Positions 33,464 through 45,175 are shown, numbered from the stretch's first letter. The stretch: DNA of 64,000 bases from Xiphophorus maculatus (GCF_002775205.1 NC_036453.1:7653103-7717102); one strand, 5' to 3'. Numbers and translations are program-made. The notes: a model not told the origin generated them from the sequence alone.

Positions 33464-35210
33464 GCGTCTTCCTCTCCATACCCGTCGTCTTCATCACCCT
33501 CCTCATCATCATCCCTCTTCTTCAGCCGCACATCAAGAAACAACAGTAACTATCAAAACTCAAGTGCCACCCTGATAAGTAAAAAGGAAAACCAAATCTG
33601 AACAGACATCAAGTTGCTTACTGATCGTTGCAGGAAATCTGGGGTGTTGGGTTTCCATCTTAAATTGTTTCTTGTCTTTTTTTATTGCATGGTGTGGGAT
33701 AAGTTATTGCTAAGAAAACTTGTAATATATGTTTGGTTGGACTAAAAGCGGTTAATGGCTGAGTTGTACTTTTTTTTTTTTTCTGCTGATTTGAGAAGGA
33801 AACGCTAACGACCAAATCGGCACGTTTTTAAAAGCTGTGGAAAAACCCAGGAAATGCCTTTCAGAGCTCATAAATATCACTGATCCTTAGTTAAACTAAG
33901 TAAAGAACGTCTGCCGCGCCGTTTCTGCTTCGGTTTGGATTCAGTTAGTTTGAGGCTGCAGCTGCAGCAGGCGAATCACGACTCCCCGGCTCGGCACGAC
34001 AAAGGTTTTTTATGAGAGAGGAAATAATGTTTTTACGTTTTATTTTGCAGAGCTGTTTTCTAATTTTCTCCCTCCGTGTTTGTGTTGGCTGGAAATAAAT
34101 TCCCCTGAGTGTTTATTAAAAGCAGGTAAAAATAGCATAATGGAGGCACTGCAAAACACATTTATTTTTGGTTTACTTTCTAGTGCAAATATCTTAGTTT
34201 TGTCTTACTTCAAGTGTGCTAGCTTACAAGTAACTTTTCAGCATAAGAGATGGTTTGAAATAAATAATTCCTTATTATTAATGAAAAAGTTTCAGTTCCG
34301 TTGACAGATTATTTCACTTATAACAAAATATCTTTCCCGTGTTTATAACTGAAATAATCTGGCAGTGGAGCTAGAACTGGGTTGCTATGTAATGGGCTGG
34401 GCCTGGCAGGGGTTGCTAGGTAACGGGCAGGGGTTGCTAGGTAATGGGCTGGGCCTGACTGGGGTTGCTAGGCAACAGTGTGAAATAATTTGACAGTAGA
34501 AATATTATTTTTTAAATAACTTACTGGATTATTGACTTAAAACAAGCACATTTTTTTTGTTGAAAAGTTATAATTAGTTTTGTCTTTTTTGTGCACTAAA
34601 ATATTTGTACTAAAACAAAACAAAAATACTTTAAAATTGAGTGTTTTTGCAGTGGGATGCTTCCACATCATGTTTTATAATAAATAAATGCAGATTGCAG
34701 GGAAGTCGGTTGGGTATGGGGAGGCTTTATTTTTGTTTTATTTAATAATTTCTCTCCCAAAACAAAACAATTTGTGTCCATGCTTCTGATTGCTCTATTA
34801 AAACAACTTGGCTGCAAATATTAAAGAAAAAAAGAAAGCAAAATTAAATAATGCTCTTCTTTTTTTATTTAATTTGAAAACAAGCTGCTGCACCTTCTTG
34901 CTGTTCAAACCTTCAGTGAAGTTTTAAATGTTTGTTTTTTTGGTGTCTGTACCTTTTTTTAAAAATGTTTTTATTTTCTTTCTCTTAGAAAAACAAAATT
35001 CTCCTTCAGTCATGACTGAACCCGATCCGCCAACATGAAACAGAAACCCCCCTTTCTTAAACAGAGATGCTCATATTGTGGCTTGTGACTTATTTCACCT
35101 AGTAAACAGAATATGCTATCAAATTTTGAGAAACAAATGTATACTTAAAATAATATGCTGTATAAACATAATAAAACACATTTTTCAGACTTTGACAGAA
35201 GTTTCTTTGT
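33464..35210 (+). other. ube2b 3' UTR and downstream spacer
   Basis: After the ube2b stop, T-rich non-coding sequence runs on. Possible polyA signals are AATAAA near 34680 and ATAAAA near 35170. A TIR element at 34147-34654 lies inside this stretch, so either the UTR ends before it or the element is part of the transcript. The true end cannot be chosen by eye. Confidence 0.3.
34147..34654 (+). mobile_element. TIR element with CACTGCAAAACAC ends, carrying a minisatellite
   Basis: Ends CACTGCAAAACAC and GTGTTTTTGCAGTG are inverted. The interior shows TTACAAGTAACTTTTCAGC and a later reverse match TTGAAAAGTTATAA. At 34380-34475 it contains about three tandem units of GGGTTGCTAGGTAATGGGC. TA flanks are absent here. 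Confidence 0.6.
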
Positions 35211-35559
35211 GACTTCTTTGGTACGTTTTGAAAACTAGATTCATTTCTTTTAATGCAGCAAAACAAAATCTACTTTTCTTGATTTTAGGGTTTTTTTGCC
35301 AGGTGAATATTTTTGACTCAGCAGAATTGGTCATGTGACAGAGTTTGGGGTCCAAGTTAATTTCTTTCTACAAAACTGGCAAATTTAATGCTGAAATTAT
35401 AATTTTTTTAAAATAATTTTTTAAGTTTCACCTGCTCAACAGTAAAGTATTTTTATAAAACCTGTATACCATTAAAGATCCAAAAAAGAGCTTTGGATTT
35501 TTACCTTTTTAAGAGAAAATTTGGGTCATAAATTATTTTTCTAATTATCGATGTTGCCT

Positions 35560-35620
35560 TGTGGTCAGGGGCCGATGAAAATGAGTTTAAGGGCCACAAA
35601 CGCCCCAGTGTCAGTGCCTT
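35560..35620. repeat. Possible end of a GGGCC-type transposon
   Basis: GTGGTCAGGGGCCGATG and AAGGGCCACAAACGCCCC resemble the GTGTCCAAAGTGCGG family's tail. A fragment only; the rest of 35200-36270 is AT-rich with nothing I can name. Confidence 0.3.
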
Positions 35621-36274
35621 TTAATTTTCTTAAACCTTCATTTCCAGTAGTATTTTTTTTTTATTCTGGGTGATAATTTTTGTATATAATTTACTTAATC
35701 AAATCTTAAAAATCCTGGTCTGCTTTTCAAACTGCATTATAAGTCATCCACATTTAGTTAATCTGCATTTCTCAAGCAGTCTAGTATTTTAGGCACTTTT
35801 TAGGTTCAGAGTAACTGAAACCGTTTTGGCTGCTGCAGCTTCCTGTGTAGCTGAAACACTTGTTACATTTTAAGGCCTTCAAATAAGACACAGAAAAAAG
35901 TTAACTATTGAAACAATGCTATAAATTAACACCAAATTATCAGCAAGCCATAATAAAACAGCTAACAATGAGATTTAGCTGAATGTGTCAATGTACAAAC
36001 TTCTGCACACTTAAAGAAAAGCTGACTTTGCAAAAAGATTTTTTGTTTTATGTTTAAAATCAAAATTCTCAAACCTGCATGTTACTGATTTTAAATTATC
36101 CACTTTTTCTGATTTTTTTAAAAGTTTTCCGCCTTGGCAATATCACCAATATTTTATTCAAAGAAAATCAGAGAGTTAAAAAAAACAAGGTTCTTTATTC
36201 TGCTATAAAACACATTAAAACATGCAGTTTCACTGTAAATGTACATATTTATGCATAACAACCGAATGCAGTTG

Positions 36275-36486
36275 ATGCATAGTGATGCATGATATATCAT
36301 CAGTATATTGCTAATTAAACATATCGGTACGCTTAGTAAATAAGACCAGGCTGATATTAACCAATATTTATTTGTTGTTTTCTTTCCAAAGGTGTCAAAA
36401 CGATTGAGAAATGTATATAATATTGATTATTGGCCATAATGATATTATTAAATATCACAACAAATTTTCATATCGGTGCATTCCTA
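36275..36486. mobile_element. Element with GATGCACCGATA-type ends
   Basis: TAGTGATGCATGATATATC at the left and TCATATCGGTGCATTCCTAG at the right are near inverted copies of the vertebrate hAT-like end. AT-rich body of about 210 bp. A related head occurs at 45704. Confidence 0.5.
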
Positions 36487-36694
36487 GTAAAGTCGATAAA
36501 AAGTTAAGCAATAAGATGCTACCATACCCTGAAAATACAGCCGTTTCTTTACATGATTTAAAACAATTTGTAAAACCATAAAAACTTGGTCCATGTTGGT
36601 AAACATTTCAGCTTTTCCGGTTCTGACCCGACGGGTCCGGTTCCGGTCATCGGCCCTGTCAGGAGCATAGCAACAAGTCGGTAAGGATGTCCTC

Positions 36695-37990
36695 CTACAG
36701 CGAGTTAAAAGTTGATGCGTTTCCAAGGCAACCGACCTGCTGACTTTTAATGATTTCATCTCTGGTCTTGAAAACGGGCGCGTCCTCCACCATGATGCCG
36801 TCGGCCATTTCCTTCACTTTTTCCAGCAGCGCCGCGCTGTAGCTGCAGTTAGCAAACAGACGGGGTCAGTCGCGACGGAACTGCAGTTTTTATTGACAAG
36901 AAGAAGAAGAAGTATTTTTTTGGGGGGGGGGACTGCAGCAAAGGGATGTAAAGAAGGTTATGGCTTAAGAACTTAAAAATAAAATATCTTTTTCATACCA
37001 GATCCGATTTTAATCTGTATTTTTCTCCCGTTTTCTAAAAAATAAATTACAAATAGCAGAAATATTTTCAATAAGGGGTTTTTATTCCAATCATCCCTCC
37101 TTTGAGTTGTACGACGGAGTATCACGGACAAGCTTTTAATTGTTTAATTACGAGCACATAGTCATATTTGCAAAAACTAAGTGATTTGAAACAAAAACGG
37201 CTTAATGTGACTATTGCATATTTCGGGTAAAATTGCATATTTTATTTCTTAAAATAAAGTTTAAATGACAAAAATTTCTGTAAAGAACTGATGTGGGCAG
37301 ATCTTTCTTCTGAATACTCGGATGTTTGCATGATTGTTTTAAAGTCCTGCAAGTGATAATTTGATGCTGATGTGATAAAAGATGAAACATTTTCTTATAC
37401 AGAAAACTTTGGTATACTCTGGATGGAAGAAAATAATATAAATGAATGTAAAGAAGGATGAAAAGAAGAGATAGAATAGGAAACAAAGAAGAAAGAAAAA
37501 GAGGTACACAAAGGGAAGGATATAATTAAACAAAATGGACAAGTAAGGGAAGGAGGAAACTAAACTCAATAAAGAAGAGGAGTACTGGGGAAATGTAATT
37601 GTAAATACGTCACAACAACAATTACACTTCCGGTGTAAATATTCCGATTATTTAAAATCCCAGTTTTCATAAAATAACTCTTAAACATGGTTCTGCTAAT
37701 TCCTAAAACATGAACTAGTAAATGTGTTATGAGTTATGGTTAATTTCAGCAAACGGGGCTCGTGGTGCGTTCACGTACCGGCAGCCCATGAAGACGTTGT
37801 TGGCCCACACCATGGACAGGGACAGCAGATGGTCCAGCCGATCCGCCTCAAAGTCGCTCATGTTCCGCAGGATGAACTCCCTCCGCGCCTCCCAGTGCTT
37901 GTCGCTCTCCCAGTAACCCCGAAACGTCTCCGCCTGCTGGGCCGTGGCCCGGTTCTGCTGGATGAAATCCTGGACGTCGAGCGCAGACAT
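36695..37990 (-). CDS. cdkn2aipnl: CDKN2AIP N-terminal-like protein (XRN2-binding domain), two exons as read
   Basis: Small protein made almost wholly of the XRN2-binding (XTBD) domain, by which CDKN2AIP family members bind the nuclear 5'-3' exonuclease XRN2. Exon 1 is 37779-37990, from ATG with MSALDVQDFIQQNRATAQ to VFMGC; exon 2 is 36695-36842, starting RYSAALLEKVKEMADGI. The hallmark stretch WESDKHWEARREFILRNM and LDHLLSLSMVWAN match the human protein closely. Read to the first stop the product is 119 aa, against 116 in human. The last 13 residues (VGCLGNASTFNSL) have no human match, and a possible donor CAG|GTCGGT sits just before them, so the true C-terminus may come from another exon. 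An in-frame upstream ATG would lengthen the N-terminus to 112 codons in exon 1, but MSALD aligns best with the family start. Confidence 0.88.
36843..37778 (-). other. cdkn2aipnl intron 1
   Basis: No coding sequence; a G run at 36920-36930 and a purine/pyrimidine-skewed stretch at 37430-37580 (GAAGAAAGAAAAAG type). The minus-strand open frames here come from that skew. Confidence 0.6.
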
Positions 37991-38279
37991 CTTTCGCGTG
38001 TGTAAGAACGCAACTTCCGGTGACGTATTTCCCCCTGCAGCGCCGCACTGTGGTGGTGGAACGAGATAGCAACTCATTTGAAGCAAGGCCAGGTCAAATC
38101 GCTTCAAATGTATTTATTATGCGATTAACTCGCAATAAAATGTTTACAGTTATACCAGTTTACTCTAAAAGTAATCTATGGATAGGTTACTTTTAATTTT
38201 CAATTCAGAACATCCACTAAATTTACAAAGATAATCTTTTTGCCTGTTTTGTGTTTAACACAAAATATTAGGGCCATAG

Positions 38280-38600
38280 TAAGGAAAAAAGATTAAAAAA
38301 ATTAAATTATTAGAATAAATTCATGATATTGCGAGAATGAATTTGTATGAGAATAACAAGAATAACATTACAGGAATAAAGTACAAATAATACAAGACTA
38401 AAGTCATAATATTACAGGAATGGAGTTATTACCAGAATAAGTTGTAATATAATTACTTTTTTCTAGTAGTACTATGACTTTATTCTCTTATTATGACTTT
38501 TTTCTCGGAATCCCTTCATTCTCAAAACAACATGATTTTATTCTTGTAGTCTTAGGACTTCATTTACATAATTTCATTTTTATTTATTTTCTTAGCATAG
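38280..38600. repeat. GAATAAAGTCATAATATTAC repeat
   Basis: Loose tandem and inverted units of AGAATAAAGTCATAATATTA and TATGACTTTATTCTC. Shorter stretches of the same kind lie at 40425-40545 and 41800-41950. Common in fish genomes; origin unclear. Confidence 0.5.
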
Positions 38601-39239
38601 CCATAATACTATGTAGTATGTTGTAGTATAAGGATCATTGATTGATAGTCTGATGTAGTAAATTGACTTTTGAATAAAGGGGTAGATTATGTCATTTTAT
38701 TTTCTTCCAACTACTTCTTTTCATTAAAACGTTTCTTTATATCAGGTTGTGACACATTCTTTTCAAACTGTAAATAAATGAAATACATAATAAAGTCAAA
38801 TATATGCCATTTTATTCAGCTTTTTATGTTATGTTTCATCATTTTCTAGGTCATGTGGAAGCTCAGTGAAGCTACACTAAATGTTTAGTTTAATTCAGTT
38901 CAATCAATGTTACATTTATTATCCAAATGTTGCTTATCATACGAGCTACTGTACCTGATGTTATGAACTATAGAAATAAATGTTTTAGATACTATTTGGA
39001 GGAAGCGCTGTAATATTTCCATTGAAATATTAAAAAAATAATCAATTTCAAAAGGTTATGCTATGCTGTCCTCTAAACCTAAAAAACATTTGAATAAGTA
39101 ATTCAAGGAAATTGTACAGAACTGGCTGCAAAATTAAACTACGGTAATTTTTAGTGAATAAAATTGGTACCAGTGAAAAAAACCTTTTTAATCAGGGAAA
39201 ACAACTTTTGTTTCTGCTGTAGCCAATCTGAACAAAAAG

Positions 39240-39435
39240 CGTGCCCACAGTGTACTAGCGTAATCACGTGCTTACGTAACGTACGTAATGTCAAAGTTCA
39301 AGGAAAAAGCGGACTAGCTTTGGTGCTAATTAACTAGCTGGAGCTCAGGAAGGCAAGGCTAATGTTATATTTTTCCGACTTTTATTTGAAGAAAAATCGC
39401 AAAGAGAGACTGGTGGACTTCATATAGAAACAAAG
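39240..39435 (+). promoter_or_regulatory. Candidate promoter with adjacent E-box and D-box, plus possible first exon
   Basis: CACGTG at 39265-39270 is followed after one base by a perfect TTACGTAA (39272-39279) and then a second TACGTAA (39282-39288). CACGTG is the CLOCK/BMAL-type E-box; TTACGTAA is the PAR-bZIP (TEF/HLF/DBP, NFIL3) D-box. About 140 bases on, the donor-like ACAAA|GTAAGA stands near 39433. GCTAGC-like words resemble the leaders of the window's real genes. No coding frame. It could start a lncRNA, an alternative jade2 transcript, or nothing. Confidence 0.4.
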
Positions 39436-40139
39436 TAAGAAAATATCAGTTTGTATTATAATTACTAACGACCTAAATCGATGTTTTTGTCTGCCACAAT
39501 ATACTGGTTTAACATGTTTTTTTACACCGACACTTAAAGTGTAACTAGCCCCCAATTGAATCTTTATGTCTGATAAACTGTATAAATGTGTTATTTAGTG
39601 TTCTGTCTTCATGTTTATGTGTGAATTTGGACATTTTCGTGTAAATAATTTACCTAAATCCGTCTCACTGCTGGCCTCTTTAGGTCGAACAGGGCATAAG
39701 CAGCTGAATTGTCCCATTATCTACAAAACACTACTACTACAAAACAGTATCTTGTATTTATTTAGAAAAATGTAAACCAACAGAAGAAATCTGAAACGGT
39801 AAAAATACTTTTCACAGCACTGCTTTGCCAAACTGACATATTGGCACCTTTCAAAGTTTTTTTTTTTTTAACCAAAATATAATTTAGGAGAAAAACCCCC
39901 ACTTTTGGCCAAATATTACATATTAGGTAGGTGATGATACAAAATAAATAATCAAACTAATGTTGATGAATGGGGTATGAGATGTTTTTGTCATTTATGT
40001 GTCTTTTATCTATCAATTCGAGTCATTAATGCTGCAGAGTACAGAGTCCAGAGTTTTTATGCATGTTAACGAAAAACAAAAACATACAAATATGTTTTTG
40101 TATGTTTTACAAATAACCCTAACCCTTACCCAAAGTTAG

Positions 40140-40430
40140 GTAATAACTACGTACATTTATATTGCTCACTCTTTGGTTACCTAGCAACTCACTCTTTCTT
40201 TGGTTGCCTAGCAACAACTTTTTGAGTAACTTGCACAGCAGTTTTAGGTTTCACCACTGTGCCTCATAACTGCTTAAAAATAAAAAATACAGCAGAGAAA
40301 ACTGGATCAAACAGGAAAGGTTGTGACACCAGTTTGGTTGTATTTCAGATCATTAAAACAAAAAACTGATCGATAATTATTGATATTGACTGATATGAAA
40401 TATCTTGATATGTTTTTCAGTCACAGTAAT
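40140..40430 (+). repeat. TTGCCTAGCAAC repeat, forward copy
   Basis: TTGGTTACCTAGCAACTCAC, TTGCCTAGCAACAAC, TTTAGGTTTCACCACTG, AATTATTGATATTGACTGAT. Same order as 8790-9020. Confidence 0.6.
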
Positions 40431-40545
40431 ATGAAAATAAAGTTGAAGTAGTACGAGAATAATATTATCAGAATAAAGTCATATTATGAGAAGAATGAAG
40501 CCGTATTTTTATGAGAACTCCAACACAAAAAAAAACTATCCAAAC
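40425..40545. repeat. GAATAAAGTCATATTATGAG repeat
   Basis: Short run of AATAATATTATCAGAATAAA and relatives, as at 38280. Confidence 0.45.
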
Positions 40546-41121
40546 GTTTACTTTTACTTTTTGAAGATATTTTTCGTAAATGTCGTTTTTACTTAGAAAA
40601 ACAGCAAGACCTAAAGGGTATTAAAATCTGATCTGGTATGAAATAAATCTGATTTTACTTTACTCGTGAAATGTGATTTTACATTTCTGTATATCCAATC
40701 CACTCAAACACCACAAAGTTTTAAAAGACGATAAAAGCACCTGTAGGAACTGAGTGCTTCTTAAATTACCCCAGAAAAACCCGCCAGCAGGCACTTCTTT
40801 ATGCAGCATGTTTTGGACCGCTGCCAAGTCATACAAGCCGCTGCTTTATTGAGAGAACCGACCCATTAAGTTTACGACCATCATTTCTCACTCTGAAATA
40901 TCTCCTGATGCTGAAATAATCCTCTCTGGGCCGCCAGCGGTTTTCTGATGAGTCACCTGATGAACGCTGACTCAGGAGGAAACGAGGAAACACGTCCAGT
41001 CGGCCAAGGAAAGCGCAGATATGAACACTAAATGTTTGAAAATACAATACAAAAACACATTTCTTAAAAACGTCATTAAATTCTATAAACTATATTTAAT
41101 AGTTTTTGCTTGAGGTTTTTC

Positions 41122-41650
41122 CATCTCTGTTGGACGATAAATTGTCCCAGAACTTAATGCGATAAACTGTAAAATTGTTGTTTTGAGACCATTTTCAAAT
41201 AATCAGAGGAGGGTAAAATACTGAAAGAATGTAGTAAAGTAAGAGTATCACTACTTCAACATATTGTTACTCAAGTAAAAGTACAAATTAGCCATCCAAA
41301 AAAAATTAACACTCCTAAAAGTTGCTGAAGTAAATGTAACTAGTTACTACCCAACTCTGCAAGTAATATAATGGTAACAATGAAATAATAATAATGTAAG
41401 AACACATTCTCAAAGATCAATAAACTTTAAATTCTAACATTGGAACTGGAAGACATTTTAAATATCCAAAATAAACAAAAAACAGAACAAATAAAATGAA
41501 TTCTTAGGTCTGTAGACAAAATTATTATTCAAAAAAGTTTTACTTTAGACCAAAAGACCAAACTGAAAATTATATCATCCAGTTTTTGGTAGAAAGAAAA
41601 AATCGATCAATCATGCTAATGGAAATTATTGGGTTTGTTTTAATTGATCA
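41122..41650 (-). mobile_element. AT-rich CCTGTCA-end repeat, reverse copy, split by a hAT MITE
   Basis: Starts CTGTTGGACGATAAATTGTC; continues GTTTTGAGACCATTTTC, then after the insertion ATTCTCAAAGATCAATAAAC, CCAAACTGAAAATTATATCA and ATCAATCATGCTAATGG. Confidence 0.6.
41204..41359 (+). mobile_element. hAT-type MITE, 156 bp, nested, with 8-bp target duplication
   Basis: Ends CAGAGGAGGG and CTACCCAACTCTG. Flanks CAAATAAT (41196-41203) and CAAGTAAT (41360-41367) agree at 7 of 8. An internally shortened member of the 22130 family, younger than its host repeat. Confidence 0.82.
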
Positions 41651-42120
41651 TGTTTCCATTTGGTGAAGAAGGAAGTTGCTCTCAGTGTCTTCAGAGGTTT
41701 TTGTGTCGTTTAATTCAGTGGTTCTTGGTGCAGCGCCCCCACAGGCCAGGAGGCTCAAAGGGTTTGGTTGGTTTACATGACGGAGAATTACGGCCAGGCC
41801 AAGAAAATGAAAAACTTAAATAACAAGAATAAATTCATAAAATTACTAGAAGTCATAATATTACAAAAATAAACTCTCATGAGAAAAACATTGACACAAT
41901 ACAAGAATAAAGCTAAAATATTATGACTTTATTCTCATGATTTTTTATTTCTTCTTCTTATGTCTCACACTCAGTGCAGTGAGAAACCAAACTGCAACAC
42001 CTGAAAATTTCACAAATGTTGCAACTTTGGTCCCTAAGCGAACTGAACCGGTCCCTGAGCGGTTCCAGGCCTGGAGAAGCAGCTTGGATCTGCTTATCCA
42101 GATAGATGTGAGATTCTGAA
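41651..42120 (+). repeat. Dispersed repeat A, copy 1 (interrupted)
   Basis: TTTCCATTTGGTGAAGAAGG, CTCAGTGTCTTCAGAGG, TTGGTGCAGCGCCCCCAC and, after a GAATAAAGTC-type insert (41760-41960), CAGTGCAGTGAGAAACCAAA and CTTTGGTCCCTAAGCGAAC. The same words occur in the same order at 49985-50240. Confidence 0.6.
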
Positions 42121-42405
42121 AGCTCCTTTCAGCTGCACCAGGTGTCAGACAGAGGAGAGATGCAGGGAGGAAGTGAAAAACTGCGTGTGCTGCTGTTTTG
42201 CTCAAAGTGAAATGAGGCGGTGAAGGGCGTGGAGGAGGGATTTCTCTGGCAGCCATTCAAATGAAACAGCACCATCCACTCATTGGTTTTTCGCCTTCTC
42301 CGGGACAAACTGGAGGCAGAAACAGCGTCCCATCAGGAAACACCCAGTGACCGTCTCCCTTACGCGCTCTGATGTAATTTCCTCTCTGATGAGATGCATG
42401 CATTG

Positions 42406-42495
42406 TTTATTGAAGTATCACGCCACTGCAGATACTTCAATAAATAAATGTAGTTTTCTACATGTTACATGTAGAAAACTACACGTAACATGTAG
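42406..42495. repeat. Two adjacent perfect hairpins and a partial third
   Basis: 42406-42419 pairs perfectly with 42431-42444 (14 bp, 11-nt loop). 42450-42465 pairs perfectly with 42467-42482 (16 bp, one-base centre). A third copy of ACATGTAGTTT at 42489 repeats the second arm. Confidence 0.9.
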
Positions 42496-43028
42496 TTTCA
42501 TGTTATTGTTTACATCTGGAAATTTCGCACTTGCGCACAAAACTGGGGGGCAACAAGACGACTCTTTTCCATCCGTAGCGGAGCTGCGGCAGTAAAACCG
42601 TTTCCTAAATGAAACCTGGAGATGAAGCATTTATTAATTTAGTGCAGCAGAGCAAAGGGGAAAATAACACAGAAAAACCATTGAACAACAACTAAAAACC
42701 ACTTTTTTCTTGCTCTCTGTGTCTGCTGCACTACACACAAACTCGTTGCCATAGCAACTGGTTGACAACAAAACTCCACTAATGCAGGATTCAACACCAA
42801 AAAAACAGTGCTAACGATGGAACATTAGCTAATTTAAGCACCTTCTCTAATAATTGTCTGTCAGAGTTGGTGTTTGGGTCGTCTTTTTTCATTTTTAAAC
42901 TGAACTGAAATACATCAAATTCTGCAGCACATCTACATGTTAAGGTTGTCATAGTCAAGCTAGCATAGCTGACCTATTACCCTCTCCCTTGATGTTTTTT
43001 ATAATTCAAACTTTTTCCTTGTTATCTA

Positions 43029-43180
43029 ATTGTCTTAGTGTTGACAATTAGTAGCACATGTTGCGCCCATTTTTCTTCAAATATAAGGCGTACATTTAAG
43101 ATTTAGCGCGTTACGTTGACAGCTTGACAGCTAACCCCAATGCTGGCCATCGTTAGTGAACAGCTGTTTTAGTTGCTGTA
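43029..43180 (+). repeat. Dispersed repeat B, copy 1
   Basis: TAGTGTTGACAATTAGTAGCA, AAGGCGTACA, GTTACGTTGACAGCTTGAC, AATGCTGGCCATCGTTAG and GAACAGCT appear in the same order as at 47441-47590. Confidence 0.55.
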
Positions 43181-43559
43181 TAATGTATAATACTATCACA
43201 AGATATTACTAATAACAGTAATAAATGATAGATAATAGCGAATCAAAACTGTGTTTTTTAGTTTTTTTTGTATGGTTATTATCTCCAAAGTGTGGGGCTG
43301 GAAGTTTGAAAACTGATCTTAAAAATGCTTGAAAAGTTCTTGAATTTTACTGTTTGGAAAATGAACAAACCTTTTTTTAGCTGCATTTGTTGCAAATAAA
43401 TAAATTATAATTTTATTTTGAAAATTTTAATTGAATTAATTGCACAAAAAACTAAAGTGTTGAAATTAAAAAATGCAAAAAGTGGCAACTTTTTTTGTTC
43501 GTTTAATCGTCATATTTAGATTCTTTCTGCCCGATATTCAGAAATGCTTCATCAAACCG

Positions 43560-44511
43560 GCAGGTGAAGCTTCAATATCCACCCTGTCCTCACGGGGGCG
43601 CTGTAACCTCACGTTTGTCAGAGTAGGAAGTACAGTTTTCTGTAACCGTGAATTGAAAGTACGCCATAAATATGGCGCCAAAATAGTTTTCAAGCAGATG
43701 ATAAGATCGGATTTTTTCCTGACTTCCTCTCTGTGTTGTTGTCGATCTTTTGATTATTTTAAAAATCTTTTCTCTGCTGTTTGCAGCTCCAGACTCGCCT
43801 GTGCACATATTTTTTTGCAGCGCGGTGTTGCAGGAATTCACCGGCCGGAGGAGCGACTGGAGACGAGCTCAGATCTGGGTTTTATTTCTCAACCAGCACC
43901 GTTGCGTTACTGGCGTGCGATGTTTTTCTGACTCATCCTGTGGAAATATATCCCCGTTTTTTATTTTTTTGGTTCAGCCACCCTCCTTCCTCTGCTTCCC
44001 CAGCCTCCTTCTCCTCCTCCTGCTGGCTCCGAAGGAGGAAAACAGCCGGATTGGGACTCCTCCACGTTTCGGCTGCTATTTTTATTTTGAATTTTTTATT
44101 TTTAATTTTGCAAAATGCGACATGCTTTCCATGTTGCGCGCATCTCGGAGCCTGGCACGCCGGCGGTAGCGCTGCGTTTGGTTTCGTACTGACTGCTCGC
44201 CACTTTTCTCTCCGGGTTTCAGGAGTGGGATTTTACAGATTTTGGATTCGGACTCCTGTCTTTGACGCGCTGTCAACACGCAGTGCAAAGGGGAGGGGAG
44301 GCCGGGAGAAGAGGGACAGTCCTGTCACCCTGCGTGGTTTAAGTGTCCGGTGTGTGTGTGCGTGTGTGTGTGTGTGTGTGTGTATGGGGGGATGTTTAGC
44401 AGCACCAACCCTCTGCTGGTAAACTACATGTGCCTGCTCCAGATGATCTTCTTAATCTGATCTAATCCAGGACTAAGGACGTCTGTGAATCCAAAGCTGA
44501 CTCCTACCAAG
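43560..44511 (+). promoter_or_regulatory. jade2 promoter and probable non-coding first exon
   Basis: A GC- and CpG-rich island in an AT-rich setting. A candidate splice donor CCAAG|GTACGG ends an exon at 44511; upstream lies a leader with a (GT)n tract at about 44349-44384. No ATG in it opens a frame resembling JADE proteins. The open frame at 43781-44422 (213 codons) is low complexity and reads across the island, so it is not taken as coding. The distance to the coding exon, 16 kb, would make a large first intron, which is usual for this gene family. Confidence 0.5.
44349..44384. repeat. (GT)n tract in the jade2 leader
   Basis: GTGTGTGTGCGTGTGTGTG type, about 17 units, within the inferred first exon. 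Confidence 0.9.
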
Positions 44512-45055
44512 GTACGGAAAGCATTTATTTATTCACGCCTTTAAAATGGATGCGAGTTGCGTTCAGGGCTCCCGTGTTGCGTTCAGGACCTCTGAAGTCC
44601 ACTTTGCTGCGCTCTGGCAGCGCTAGGCCGGCGGCTGTGTGCGCACTTTGGCAGGTTTTGGAAGCGGAAATGCATTTTATCTGAGGCTTTGCGGGAAAAT
44701 GAAACGAGGAGTCCGGCAGGCAGGTAAACTTGGCCGCTGCTGGAGAATGTCCAGTTGGTTTTATTTTACAGTCGCTGCAGCGCGGAATGTGCGTTTTAAA
44801 CAAGCCACGCATGTCTAGACTCATGCACGCATGATAAAAGTTGCGTGGAGAGAAGCAGCGGGAGGAAGAGGAAGAGGAGGCAGCTGAACATTTTGCAGCA
44901 GCAGAGGGATGTGCATGATCTTTTTATTTCATTCCTGGGGGAAATCTAGCAAATATACAGCGGGGAGCGGCGGTGTGTGGCGCTTAGGGAGGCTGAGCAC
45001 GCAAGCTCACGCATGCACACATCAAGAAATTAGAGCAACTCATCTTCCTCCATCA

Positions 45056-45102
45056 GCCTCCTCCTCCTCCTCCTCCTGCTGCTGCTGCTGCTGCTGCTGC
45101 GT
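45056..45102. repeat. (CTC)n then (TGC)n
   Basis: About seven CTC units run into eight TGC units just downstream of the jade2 island. Confidence 0.92.
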
Positions 45103-45175
45103 GCTGTGCAGCTATGGTTGGCTCAGGGAGAGGGGGGCGTGGCTGTTGTTTACCTCCAGTCAGAGCTGGATCAGT

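Noticed and set aside
37736-38005. Plus-strand open frame over cdkn2aipnl exon 1
   Set aside because: Antisense shadow of the conserved exon.
43781-44422. 213-codon open frame on the plus strand
   Set aside because: It reads across a GC-rich island, with low-complexity Ser/Cys/Phe-rich sequence and a GT repeat giving VCVCVC. No domain is recognisable; the island is better read as the jade2 promoter and leader.
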